A DNA stretch of 64,000 nucleotides from Mytilus edulis (GCF_963676685.1 NC_092346.1:47613289-47677288); one strand, 5' to 3'. Positions 27,401-34,600 are shown, numbered from the stretch's first letter. Notes: generated by a model not told the origin, from the letters alone. Numbers and translations are program-made.

Positions 27401-30400
27401 AAGAGATATAGATATTCGGGTCAGCCGTTTATCCTGCTATCATCGCTTCGTCAAGACCTTACTCGCAAATGGTGTCAAGGGAGCGCCGAAAATTCAGTCC
27501 CTTAAATTTTAATCTCGGAACGGTAATTGACCAAAAAACCTTTGTGTTAGTTGTCCGATGCACCAACCACTACACCACGGCTCTCATGTTTCATTTAACT
27601 CTTAAATTTCTTTAAATTTTGTAAGGGAATATTCAAACTCGTAAACAGGGGAAAAACTGATACCTGCTTGCCAAAAAAATGAAATCGAAAAAATAAGATC
27701 AAAGACAAACATCAGTCTACATATCAAAACATTGAAAACTAATGACTGTGGAATACAAACCCCACCAAAATACAAAAGACTGATTTGAACTAATGGAGAA
27801 TAAATTCCTCATTATCATCCTTAATACCGCATGCTTATCGTAAAAGAAGCAAGCATCAATTTTTTAAAAAGTTCGTTTTGAGCCGGCCGGGGATCAAACC
27901 GGCGCTCCCCTGCACTCTAGGGAAACAATTTAACACTAGACCACAGAAACGTGTGTTAAAGAGATGGCAATATAGTAATTTTAAAAAATAGATAATGAGT
28001 ATTATACGATTTGGGGCTTGAAAACTTTTTACTTAGTATAGCCAAAGATAAAAAAATAATCTTTGAAATGTTGGTTGAATATAACATTAATCGGACTAAA
28101 ACTGTCATACAAAATTTTGAAGCAAAATGACATTTAAATGCTTCACACATTTTCAACATATTTTACAGCTATAGAGTGCACGAATACTTCGATTTTCTTG
28201 AATACTGGTCCCGCAACAATATTGTGCTTTTTGAATGAAATTAGTTTCAATTCAATAACTATTAATAAGGCTTCACAGACAGAGGAAACAAAAACAATAG
28301 GATTCATCAGCAGCGATGGTTCTGTCAACATGTTGCCAGTAGAGGAACTATTCAACATAACATTAAACTTTGACGGCAGCAAACTAACCATTACTTTGAT
28401 GGTAGCGAATTGTGATTCAGAGGGACTTTACTCAGTTGTTGTTGATACCAATGACCAAATATATACTGCACATGGATATGTAACAATCTTACGTAAGATA
28501 TTTAGTTTAATAATATGAATAGGTTATCGTGGCGTTTATACTGTCTAATATTTTATTATGAATATATAATTTTTTTAAATAAAATTTACTATTGGGCGAG
28601 GTTTGCTTTTACAGAATAGACAGCAATTTCTGCGCCTAAATAAATCCAAAACCTCAAGGTATCAAATTTCAGTTTCATTGGCTCATCTTTTGTACAATTG
28701 AGGGTTTATGAAGATTCAGCGGTTGTATGGGGTAGGCTCTTACTGCCATAGTTTTTTTTCCTTCTGCATTAAAGCCATGCAAAGTTTCATTTGTGCGTCC
28801 GTCTATTTATCCGTGAAATTGGAAGTCAACACGCTTTTTTACGAAAATCTACTTTTCAAAATGTGTGTACTGCAATTTAATAGTAATTACAAAATCATAC
28901 AGAGAGATGTTTATTTAATTTTAAGTAACATCGAAATTTTGGGTAGGTGTTGACCATGGGTTTTTTTCAGTTTTGGATGAAATATTCTTTACAAGCACAA
29001 CATTGTAGGCATACACCTCAAAAATTAACTCAACTTTTAACAGACTTTTCAGAAGTGATATAGTAACGATACTGTTGTCAGGTCATTAAGATTTTTTGGT
29101 ATTTATATTGATTCATTCACAGGATCTTTGCGTCGAAAAAACATCTAATTTATTTTGTACGTTTTGAATTAATTAATTATGATTAGTACTAATTAATTTA
29201 TACGCTATCACTTCATCATAATTATGTCCAGGAGAAATTATCTGCTCTGAATAATTCTTTTTGTTTTAAACAGGCAAACCATCAAATCCAAACTTAGAAA
29301 TGAACAAAGATCAGGTGATAAATCTAGGATATTACAGACCCGGATTTGAACACGTATGCAGTGGAGACGTTGGAGAACCTCCCGGGAATCTTATTATAGA
29401 AATAAAACAATCGGGCTCGAATTCTTATGAAACGTTGCAAGATCAATTCATAAAAATCATATTTACAAACATTCAACGGGGAAAATGTTATAATAATACA
29501 ATGACAGTCGTCTTTGGCATGCTGTTTTCACCTGAAATGATCAATAGTAAAATACGATGTCGTGTGGCCGATTCTGTATCTTTGGGAAACAATGACATTT
29601 TTGCAGATACAGCAGATTTACACCTCATTCCAGGTTTGATTCTTTCTAATCTTGTTTTTGCTTCTAATGTTCTATATGGGTATAAAAACATATCACAAAT
29701 TGTGTAAAAAACTAAAAGGAACACAAACAATCTTAATTTGTAAAGGCCAGACACAACAATACCAAAAGAGTCAAATCCGCATGTAGTTTGCAATATGTTA
29801 AAAACAAAATTAAGATATGTACTCTGCTAACACTTATGTGAACTAGACTGCTCTGCGAGGTCAAAATGTCCCTACTCTACATAAGTTAACAAGAAACTGA
29901 TTATATTATTCATTTAATATTCAATGAAACTGGCTAAAATTTATGTTACATATTCGATAATATCTACGACAAAATGGATTTGTATGGACGTGTTTGTATT
30001 TTATTTAGTAGAAACGAACTTACACACATATCATTTATAGTTCACATAGAAATAATGATACATAAAAAAAAAACTAAGCTGCTTTCTAATCAATGTGTTG
30101 GTCATAGTAAGCATTCTAACAAATTTAGATCAATACAAAATATGAGCAAAAAAAAAGTACCTCATGTTTTGAAGGTTAATTCAAGATTAGTAAATAGTGA
30201 TAAAATGTTAAATGCCAATGAATGATATTTTAATTATCAAAAAATTACTTCCCGTACAACATTAATGACCTATGCAGCAATTGCCATTTTTAACCGAGTT
30301 TACTTCGATATATATTTTGTTCTAAATGCACTTAATTACAAAAAAGAAACTGTTATTTCTACAGAGGATATTTGCAACTGCAATACTGATGATGATGCTA

Positions 30401-31653
30401 AAAGAGGACATCCAACAGTTTGTGACGTTTTTGTGCAGTGTACTAATTTCACTGTACCTCAAGGGTTGCCATGTCCTTCTCTAAACTGTAGAAATAGTGT
30501 AACGGGTGAATGTGGTACCGAGTGTTCTGTGAAAACATGTAGTGAGCCAGTCCCAAACGGTAATACTATACTAAGTCGATGCATTCTACAAGAATATAAG
30601 TAACGAAAGAGACATGGCCAATTTCCACTATTTCTCGAACGTTTACAAAAAATTGTCAATCTTGACTTGAATACTCAATTTCACATCAAATGTGAGTGCT
30701 TTAATGTTTTTTTCTCATTAGTGTGGCTTTTTTTGTAATCACATAATCAAATAATAAACGCTTAAAACAGCAATTTTCACATATATTGGGATATTTTGAG
30801 TATGTATCCTCCAAAAGAATATAAGGACATATTTAACCAAGCTGTAAATTCTATGAAAATATTTTTTTTCAAATATTAAAGTATTATGAGTGAAATAAAA
30901 TGGAAATATGACAATAACTCTATAATATTCAATTTTCAGTTTGTATGCCCCATTTATGGGCATTATGTTTTCTGGTCTGTGCGTCCGTTTGTTCGTCCGT
31001 CGGTCTGCCTGTTCGATCAACTTTAAACTTAGTAATAAAATTGAGAATCGAAATGGGGAATGTGTCAAATAGACAACAACCCGACCATAGAACAGGCAAC
31101 AGCAGAAGGTCACCAACAGGTCTTCAATGCAGCGAGAAACTCCCGCACATGTTCCCTGTGATATGATCTTTCTAATTTTAATGCCAAATTAGAGATTTTA
31201 TCCCATTTTCATGGTCCACTAAACATAGATGATGAAAGTGCGGATGGGGCATCCGTGTAATTGGGACACATTCTTGTTAGATTTTGACTTATTTTTAGTT
31301 CTCCAGTAATAAAGAACATAATTAAAACATAATATTTCTGAAGACTGTATGTTGACGTACAGATTATTTTTTTGACGTTTTTTGTGTCACTGGGATCATC
31401 TACGTTTACACAGTACTTTCTTATGTCATACTTATAACTCATAATTTATACGTCCGGTAATAAAAACAGGCGTCTATGTAACATGTAATACAACTATATA
31501 ACGACTTTCATTTATCTAACACCAACAGAAACCTTTCAAGCGTGTAATCAAAAATGCAAACGTAATGTGAGGAAAATAACCGAAGAACAATGAAAACAAA
31601 ACAGGATGAGTCATTATAATATTTGATCTTTTGTTATAGATTTTTGCAAATAG
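1..31653 (+). CDS. Multi-domain type II membrane protein (SEA, mucin, 7xTSP1, 6xIg-like, 2xCBM14), 3' part, 22 exons
   Basis: This is the gene-level entry; exons are listed separately. All 22 exons chain with compatible phases (5310 nt in total, divisible by 3), ending at a TAG at 31651-31653. The domain order is cytoplasmic tail, transmembrane helix, SEA, Thr/Ser-rich stretch, seven TSP1 repeats, Ig-like pair, Ig-like pair, CBM14-like, short DFC exon, Ig-like pair, CBM14-like, short terminal DFC exon. Lys residues just before the helix place the N terminus inside, so all modules would be extracellular, as in SEA-bearing type II proteases, but no protease domain is present. Plausible roles are adhesion, a mucosal surface coat or binding of chitinous or microbial surfaces; these are inferred from modules only. 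The true start is upstream of the window. I do not recognise a named orthologue. Exon boundaries were read by eye from splice sites; alternative splicing is possible because most modules are symmetric phase 1-1 exons. Confidence 0.8.
1247..1442 (+). CDS. Exon: transmembrane helix
   Basis: The acceptor is a polypyrimidine tract ending CTTCAG at 1246; the donor GTTGGT follows 1442. The exon encodes an acidic/basic stretch, a Trp-Lys-Lys-Lys stop, then about 23 hydrophobic residues (LLYGLLFVGVAILAVILIVI), then a polar Ser/Asn-rich segment. By the positive-inside rule the Lys cluster faces the cytoplasm, giving N-in/C-out topology. It enters in phase 0 and leaves in phase 1. Confidence 0.75.
1680..1965 (+). 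repeat. Dispersed repeat R4, copy 1
   Basis: AAATAAAGGCAACAGTAGTA through TGGCATGCCAAACCTC. A second copy lies at 14880-15330. Intronic; the minus-strand ORF here is a repeat artefact. Confidence 0.7.
2731..2757 (+). CDS. Micro-exon (27 nt), juxtamembrane linker
   Basis: A 27-nt exon lies between TTCTTTTCAG (ends 2730) and GTGAGT (2758). It enters and leaves in phase 1 and adds nine residues (DLKTQTTAY plus a split codon). It is supported because both splice sites are strong and because it carries the frame from the transmembrane exon into the SEA exon. Skipping it would also keep the frame. Confidence 0.6.
3030..3133 (+). CDS. Exon: SEA domain, N-terminal part
   Basis: The acceptor TTTTCTACAG ends at 3029; the donor GTATGT starts at 3134. 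The exon runs from phase 1 to phase 0. It encodes the first SEA strand and helix and ends in FASDFCAE, the usual SEA helix-1 consensus (F..xFC.E). The next SEA exon lies 9.6 kb downstream because mobile DNA has expanded the intron. Confidence 0.7.
3228..3295 (+). repeat. Dispersed repeat R3, tail fragment
   Basis: GAGCGTCATTGATGAACC, then GACGAAACGCGCGTCTGGCG, the 3' segment of R3, just after the first SEA exon. Confidence 0.65.
3511..3701 (+). repeat. DIRS split repeat A1
   Basis: Identical by eye to 9611-9801. It starts ACTTATAATTTCC and ends ACAGTGAAAT just before the gag-like ATG. Flanking bases are AAAGT on the left. Confidence 0.85.
3701..4378 (+). pseudogene. DIRS element gag-like ORF (broken)
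   Basis: The ATG at 3701 directly abuts repeat A1. The frame is open except for a TAA at 3845, then continues to 4378. The N-terminal part is Gln/Ser rich and probably coiled; the middle is charged. A CCHC zinc knuckle (C-x2-C-G-x3-H-x4-C) is visible at 4315-4356, but in the +2 frame relative to the ORF. A frameshift therefore lies just upstream, near 4285. The knuckle frame runs on into the next (pol) segment. Such nucleic-acid-binding gag proteins coat element RNA in DIRS elements. Confidence 0.65.
4315..6446 (+). pseudogene. DIRS reverse transcriptase / RNase H / C-terminal domain (frameshifted)
   Basis: Segment one (to the TAG ending 4911) holds the region before the RT palm. The frame then changes, with an apparent loss of about eight codons, and RT continues as FSFDIRSAYHHLEI (motif A), LPFGISTAG (motif B) and the catalytic FLDDGLGG (motif C, around 5119). 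RNase H follows, with CDASYVGFGG near 5640, WRELE near 5756 and IYTDNQN near 5830. A DIRS-type C-terminal domain (TIDRFAT, CERFNS, GTEAVDAFSQNW, PEWKSAPFWP) follows. After a TAA at 6329 the homologous end continues in another frame to 6446. At least two frameshifts make this a dead copy. Confidence 0.8.
6476..9568 (+). pseudogene. DIRS tyrosine recombinase, split by an insertion
   Basis: The N-terminal half (6476-7159) has a SAM-like core-binding domain (KYFYGFKRW...LYLTYL), an in-frame TAA at 6809, then the catalytic segment GFLRYDEL with its Arg, followed by a conserved Lys region (SRSKTDQYRQG). About 2 kb of unrelated sequence interrupts it. The C-terminal half resumes near 9146 and carries the LHSLRSGGAT box (His-x2-Arg), RHGRWKS, and the candidate nucleophile Tyr in KDGYI. 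Arg, Lys, HxxR, His/Trp and Tyr are all identifiable, so the family call is firm although the gene is broken. Confidence 0.8.
7160..9142. mobile_element. Nested insertion in the recombinase, TA-flanked (Tc1/mariner-like ends)
   Basis: The ends are short inverted repeats (ACAGTGTGG... and ...CCACACTGT), each flanked by TA, as for IS630/Tc1/mariner elements. The 1983-bp interior has no transposase that I can recognise. It contains a 20-bp perfect palindrome (7787-7806) and a short open stretch near 7195-7270. The recombinase homology stops and restarts at about these positions. Joining the flanks with one TA does not restore the frame perfectly, so small later changes or a slightly different boundary are likely. 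Confidence 0.5.
9535..9613 (+). repeat. DIRS split repeat B1
   Basis: ATTGCTGGGCTATCG... through GATACT. It is repeated at 10241-10319 with one T/G difference. It directly abuts A2 and shares ACT with it. Confidence 0.8.
9611..9801 (+). repeat. DIRS split repeat A2
   Basis: Second copy of the A repeat, identical by eye to 3511-3701, placed directly after B1 as expected for split direct repeats. Confidence 0.85.
10241..10319 (+). repeat. DIRS split repeat B2 (3' end of element)
   Basis: Copy of B1 ending GATACT. The following AGTACATATAC is taken as host flank. The left flank AAAGTACT and the right flank TACTAGTA share TACT with the internal B1/A2 junction. Confidence 0.75.
10472..10624. mobile_element. 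Foldback MITE
   Basis: Long imperfect inverted repeats: the outer arms AGCTGCGGAACCGTAG (10480) and its complement (ending 10614), and the inner arms GTCCTTATGTTA and GCAAATAGTC with their complements. The whole 135 bp could fold into one hairpin. Direct repeats ACAGTAT at 10472-10478 and 10618-10624 may be the target duplication. No coding capacity. Confidence 0.6.
10681..10771. repeat. Tandem repeat, 23-bp unit x4
   Basis: ATCTCAAGCAGTGATATTGT plus CTG is repeated at 10681, 10704, 10727 and 10750 with only a few substitutions. Confidence 0.85.
11079..12610. mobile_element. DNA-transposon-like element with TIRs
   Basis: TAGAGGTTTCTCAACATC continuing to ACGAACG at the left is matched by its reverse complement at 12577-12610, about 30 bp. 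The direct repeat TTAT (11075-11078 and 12611-12614) or TA could be the target duplication. The AT-rich 1.5-kb interior has no recognisable transposase. It lies in the SEA intron, just upstream of the second SEA exon. Confidence 0.5.
12750..12823 (+). CDS. Exon: SEA domain, middle part
   Basis: The acceptor ATTACTTTCAG ends at 12749; the donor GTAAGT starts at 12824. It enters in phase 0, directly extending FCAE to FCAE-IDRVL as in canonical SEA domains, and leaves in phase 2 with GCIVFAL. A longer upstream reading is open but would not match the phase of the previous exon. Confidence 0.65.
13230..13948 (+). CDS. Exon: SEA C-terminal part and mucin-like Thr/Ser region
   Basis: The acceptor TTTATTTCAG ends at 13229; the donor is GTATTA at 13949 (weak). 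The first codon is completed from the previous exon, giving LNPGSIKVSFTVYC, the SEA strand that contains the Gly-Ser autoproteolysis position in mucins such as MUC1. About 50 residues of SEA follow, then about 170 residues dominated by Thr and Ser, a probable O-glycosylated stalk. It leaves in phase 1, the phase of every later exon in this gene. Confidence 0.8.
14588..14758 (+). CDS. Exon: TSP1 repeat 1
   Basis: A 171-nt phase 1-1 exon between ATATAG and GTACTG. It carries WGSWSFW, CAETCG, R-R-R-x-C, P.P..GG..C and two final Cys: the six-Cys thrombospondin type-1 pattern with the Trp/Arg ladder. Confidence 0.85.
14880..15330. repeat. Dispersed repeat R4, copy 2
   Basis: Shares long stretches with 1680-1965, including AAATAAAGGCAACAGTAGTA, CTGACTTGGTACAGG and TGGCATGCCAAACCTC. 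It lies in an intron between TSP1 repeats 1 and 2, directly followed by an R2 fragment. Confidence 0.7.
15330..15490 (+). repeat. Dispersed repeat R2, short copy
   Basis: AGAGGGACGACAAATACCAA through ACACGAACCCC. It matches the start of the fuller copy at 16757. Non-coding; intronic. Confidence 0.7.
15932..16102 (+). CDS. Exon: TSP1 repeat 2
   Basis: A 171-nt phase 1-1 exon, donor GTAAGG. It shows WTVWSPWSSC, CGGG, six Cys and P.F.GE.C. The WSPWSSC core is the strongest glycosaminoglycan-binding/C-mannosylation-type TSP1 motif in the series. Confidence 0.85.
16583..16747 (+). CDS. Exon: TSP1 repeat 3
   Basis: A 165-nt phase 1-1 exon, donor GTAAGT. It shows WLEWSLWSTC, CGNG, SRSRSC and six Cys; slightly shorter between Cys 3 and Cys 4. 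A dispersed repeat (R2) starts only about 10 bp after the splice junction. Confidence 0.85.
16757..17290 (+). repeat. Dispersed repeat R2, long copy
   Basis: GAGGGACGAAAGATACCAAA... through the GGGGTGATCTCAGGTGCTCC segment and beyond. It is present in opposite orientation at 55990-56315 and partially at 15330-15490. Short ORFs in it are chance readings. Confidence 0.75.
17694..17867 (+). CDS. Exon: TSP1 repeat 4
   Basis: A 174-nt phase 1-1 exon with donor GTAAAT. It shows WSTWLSWGEC, CGDGG, R-N-R-T-C, P.FGGNEC and six Cys. Confidence 0.85.
18145..18315 (+). CDS. Exon: TSP1 repeat 5
   Basis: A 171-nt phase 1-1 exon between TTTCTAG and GTATTC. It shows WSDWNPWEKC, CGSG, SRSRKC, P.P.HGG.FC and six Cys. 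Read with no in-frame stop although it has no Met. Confidence 0.85.
18635..18808 (+). CDS. Exon: TSP1 repeat 6
   Basis: A 174-nt phase 1-1 exon; the acceptor ATATCTAG (18634) is preferred over a second AG at 18640 because it keeps phase 1. It shows WSPWGTWDAC, C-D-T-G (CG replaced by CD), R-R-I-C and six Cys. It is the most divergent repeat. Confidence 0.8.
19905..20110 (+). repeat. Dispersed repeat R1, copy 1
   Basis: TTTAGTATGACGTCCATTA, then GGGGCCAGCTGAAGG, then CTACATTGAAGACCCATTGG, ending near TTCCCAATTTTAT. A close copy lies at 43187-43375, and an inverted fragment at 31030-31145. Confidence 0.75.
20699..20869 (+). CDS. Exon: TSP1 repeat 7
   Basis: A 171-nt phase 1-1 exon after TTTTTTAG, donor GTAAAT. 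It shows WSNWNEWDKC, CGGG, R-N-R-S-C, P.PQHGG and six Cys. The 1.9-kb intron upstream holds no eighth repeat that I can see. Confidence 0.85.
21060..21295 (-). repeat. Dispersed repeat R3, inverted copy
   Basis: Contains AGACGCGCGTTTCGTCTTC and AAAAGACTCACCAGTGACGC, the reverse complement of the motif at 44440-44485. It lies between TSP1 repeat 7 and the first Ig-like exon. Confidence 0.7.
21675..21992 (+). CDS. Exon: Ig-like domain A1
   Basis: A 318-nt phase 1-1 exon. It has a strand-B Cys (SISCIITG), a hydrophobic strand pattern and ENDGLYEV near the end, an Ig DxGxY-type turn. The Cys normally two residues after the Tyr is absent; a Cys lies just before the turn (VTCENDG), and there is an extra N-terminal Cys. 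The N-glycosylation sequons NIT and NVT are visible. Confidence 0.75.
22400..22750 (+). CDS. Exon: Ig-like domain B1
   Basis: A 351-nt phase 1-1 exon after TTTTTCCAG, donor GTAAGT. It has HQCSG, GELIIEIK, KDCRNF and IRCRVQND: three Cys, with the last in an RCRV motif typical of a C2-like F strand. It is homologous in pattern to B2 (23901) and B3 (29274). Confidence 0.75.
23118..23438 (+). CDS. Exon: Ig-like domain A2
   Basis: A 321-nt phase 1-1 exon, donor GTGAGT. It has DTCND, TIMCTLN and TTCADEGDY: the same three-Cys arrangement as A1, including the Cys before the D-x-G-x-Y turn. It has several NXS/T sequons. Confidence 0.75.
23901..24260 (+). CDS. Exon: Ig-like domain B2
   Basis: A 360-nt phase 1-1 exon after TTTTTAACAG, donor GTAAGT. 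It has HNCYGNVG, GNLRIDI, QNCHGF and LRCRVENK: the B-type pattern with three Cys. Confidence 0.75.
25006..25203 (+). CDS. Exon: CBM14-like chitin-binding module 1
   Basis: A 198-nt phase 1-1 exon after TTTTGCAG, donor GTAACA. Cys spacing C-x14-C-x5-C-x10-C-x12-C fits peritrophin-A/CBM14, with the aromatic CDYYVEC core that contacts chitin in that family. Additional Cys (CKC at the start, and a C-terminal CADDC...C) extend the domain. Chitin binding is family knowledge, not shown here. Confidence 0.65.
26087..26152 (+). CDS. Exon: short DFC linker exon
   Basis: A 66-nt phase 1-1 exon after TTTGCTTTAG, donor GTAAGT. It encodes 22 residues starting DFCGA, followed by Ser/Thr/Pro-rich sequence. 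Its start matches the terminal exon at 31640 (DFCK-stop), which supports both as copies of one ancestral exon. Confidence 0.55.
27363..27595 (-). repeat. tRNA-derived SINE remnant
   Basis: Read on the minus strand it begins GAGCCGTGGTGTAGTGGTTG (tRNA A-box region) and has a decayed B-box (TTTGGTCAATTACCG). It continues into a body with GCACGTAAAAGACACCCTTA, similar to conserved SINE cores. Decayed; intronic. Confidence 0.55.
27873..27953 (-). ncRNA. tRNA-like sequence (pseudo-tRNA or SINE head)
   Basis: On the minus strand: TGTGGTCTAGTGTTAAATTG (A-box like), a CCCT...AGGG anticodon-like stem, and GGTTTGATCCCC (B-box like) within a GCCGG/CCGGC stem. The T-loop length and the anticodon loop (no U33) are irregular, so a functional tRNA is unlikely. 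Confidence 0.4.
28169..28492 (+). CDS. Exon: Ig-like domain A3
   Basis: A 324-nt phase 1-1 exon after ATTTTACAG, donor GTAAGA. It has IECTN, TILCFLN and ANCDSEGLY: the third instance of the A-type three-Cys arrangement. It starts the second Ig-pair/CBM14/DFC block. Confidence 0.75.
29274..29633 (+). CDS. Exon: Ig-like domain B3
   Basis: A 360-nt phase 1-1 exon after TTTTAAACAG, donor GTTTGA (weak). It has HVCSGDVG, GNLIIEIK, KCYNNT and IRCRVADS. Closest in pattern to B1. Confidence 0.75.
30365..30559 (+). CDS. Exon: CBM14-like chitin-binding module 2
   Basis: A 195-nt phase 1-1 exon after TTCTACAG, donor GTAATA. Cys spacing C-x13-C-x5-C-x10-C-x12-C matches module 1 almost exactly, with CDVFVQC at the core. 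It shares RGHP and CRNS-TG with module 1, so the two are clear paralogues. Confidence 0.65.
31030..31145 (-). repeat. Dispersed repeat R1, inverted fragment
   Basis: AATGTGTCAAATAGACAACA followed by GGTCTTCAATGCAGCGAGAA is the reverse complement of the R1 core at 19990-20090. It is preceded (30940-31030) by another low-complexity repeat rich in CGTCCGT. Confidence 0.6.
31640..31653 (+). CDS. Terminal exon (DFCK-stop)
   Basis: After TTTTGTTATAG (31639) the phase-1 reading gives D-F-C-K and then TAG. It mirrors the start of the 66-nt exon at 26087, so the last block appears to end by an early stop in that exon. Candidate polyadenylation signals AATAAA lie at 31796 and 31985. Confidence 0.5.
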
Positions 31654-34600
31654 AAAGGAAGCAAGCAGTACCCACTGGTTCAAGACGAAACATTAGAGGT
31701 ATTGGTTATCAAAAGTCTTTATTTTAGATATTGAAGTTAATAGATATATTTTCGTTAATATAAGATTTTGTACCTAATGCAATCATATTTGATATAATAA
31801 ATTGAGCAAATATAAACACAACAATTTATGAAATATCATTTCAACTGCAAACGATATAGAAAATATTGATTTTGGTGAAGGTCAATAGGGAGTGTTTTTG
31901 CACATGGAGATCATATCAGAACCGCTACTGGTTGAAATCAGTAACCGAGGGTTTGCATCAGTCAGTATAGGTTAAAAGGAAGTAAATAAAGATGACTGGC
32001 GCCACCTAGATTTTATATCCAAGATAATAGGTAAAAGCAAATTTATTTTCTTCTGCCTTGGTAAATAGAAATTAAAATTGAAATAGTGAGTGTTGGCCAT
32101 TGGTGTAGAAATAGCGAGAAATTTAGAGAAAACTCTCTAAGACAAGCAATATTTTCTGTGCCAAATTAAGCCAGGGGTATTCTTCATTCATACTATTTCG
32201 AAAATTCCGGAACCGTTGAGTACCCTTAAAAAATGCCATTTTTCTATCAAAAAAGCTGCGGCACCATATGTGTTTGACCATTGCAATTACTCCCAAAGGT
32301 GTTGATAATTCAGAATTCGATTTTTTTTTCAATGGATCTTTGATAGTGAATTGGCAGGACCAAATAAGGCTACCATTGTCGCCTATGTAAATAATTACTT
32401 CCTTGTAACCTAAATATTTATTCTGTGCTCGTATGATTCGAATGATACATTGTATTTGTATTTTTAAGTTCATTCAAGAATGCGATTGTTTCAAAGCTAA
32501 ATTATTATCTGATCAGGAAGACTCGACCTTTAACAGCTTGACTGTGCATGTATTGTCTTGCAAAATATGACAAGAATACAATGCACTATAATGGATCTTT
32601 TATATACTAATATTTTTAAGGTTGGCTTAAATTTATTATAGTCATCAATGCATTCTCAATTTACTTGTATGACAAGTTCGTTCAGATATACTTTTTGGTG
32701 CATGCTATTATGAAATATAATTTTTTTAAACAAGGTGGATAACGAGAGGCTTATGTGAATAGAAATGGTACAACGTTATTTTAACATTGTGTATAACTTG
32801 TTTAATTTACAGGTTTCTGTTTGAACTTCAGATGTGGATACAGATTCATACAGCCACTCAGTTTTATCATGTGAATATATGTTCTAATTTTTATCGGAAA
32901 TTTAGAGGATATGTTTTGTAGTCATTGAAATAAATGTACATGCAAAAATTGTGCTGTTAAAAGATTCATTTTAAACTCATCTTGCTTATCCAGACGAAGT
33001 TCAAGCTTGATCGGAATGATGAATAATTTCGTATATCAATATGTGTTAGCTTGATAACTGAATGATTAAGAAATTCAAACATGTCCACATGAATATTTGG
33101 ATGTAATAAACAATAAATATGTATTACATTGATAATATATCTTTTATTTTATTTTTTGTAAATTTTTAATAAAAATTATCAAATAACTTTGCTTCTTGAA
33201 CCTTTGAACTTGTGCATTCAAAGTCATAAACAGACAAACAAACAAACAAAATTTGAACTCAACAACAATGCCTTAAAATTTTACAAGAACTAGTGTAAAT
33301 CTAAAAGTTAAAGGAAAATAATTTGGTTTTAAAAGTGCAGAGCTTGTCCTTGATCTACATATTATTGAAACGAAAGCAGAAATATCAATGCAAAACTTAT
33401 CAGAAGTGCAATGAATATCGTGTGACTATTTCAAGTTCAAGGGATTGTCTATCAAATACGTTATTCAAAGATATGTAATGGCACGTGTCTGTCAAGTTAA
33501 AATTTGAAATTCCGTTTAACCCTCATTGACTCTCTTGTCATACATCTGACAATATTCATGAATGTTTTACAGAGTTAGAACGCATATAATTAACACATAT
33601 AATCGTTTTAGCTTGCATGAATGACAATCTAAATGGTATGCTCAAAATTATTTGTTCAACATAAAGTCTAAACAAAGATGATGGTGGACAATATAAATGA
33701 TATTGTGTGCCCTGTTGAAAAAGTAGATTTTTTCAGGGTTTTCTTATTAAAATTACATTCTCAAAGCGTTTATGTTTTTTCATCAAGCAGAATATCACAG
33801 AGGTTTCTAACATTAAAACGAGTGCAAACAAACAAAACAACAACAACACAAGTACTTGAACTATTTGTTGAATGTTTCAAAAGTGATAGATATAAAAATG
33901 ACAGCCAAGCCAAATGCACAACAAAAACAAAGGTTGATGAAAAAATCCTCAATCGGATGAAATCTGCAGAAATTTATTGATCTTAAGTTATTGTCGTCCC
34001 GTACTATAATTCACCGATAGCTTTTATGTATGTACTGATTAAAACTTCAAGACCTCTCAATGGAACAAAGGCAACCACATGGCGCAAGTACGAAGGAAAA
34101 CAATGATTAAAAGAATGTAAACACACGCGCACTGGAATGTTAATGGTGTTGATAGATTCTAAAAGAACAATTAGATAGATAAAATACACAACATCAGTTA
34201 TCAACTGTTATATATGTAGGACTCAAATCTATGGCAGGTTTCATATCTATGGCATATTCCTTATCTATGGTAAATATGACGTTATGACTCTCCAATCTAT
34301 AGCAGATTTTTTATAATCCTATTCTATGGCATGTTTTTTAGTTCCCAGTCTATGGCAAGTTTTGTAGTTTTCTAATCTATGGCTGATTTCTAGTTTTCAA
34401 ATCTATGACATTTTTTTCTGCAAATGATTTTCCATACAGTATATATCTAACCAATGATTTCAAAGTTACCTTACACTAGTTTAAATGACTAGCTGTTAAA
34501 GCCATACTAAAAATGTTTTAAAAAAAAGTAGTACGACTAGAAAGCATATCACTTCTTACCATTTGTGAAATGAATAGACTTTTTAGAGTTTGAAATTGTG

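Noticed and set aside
32123-32473. 116-codon minus-strand ORF
   Set aside because: No recognised domain, no splice context, AT-rich; could be an old gene fragment but I cannot support it.
33678-33980. 100-codon plus-strand ORF
   Set aside because: No signal peptide, domain or codon pattern; intergenic chance ORF is likely.
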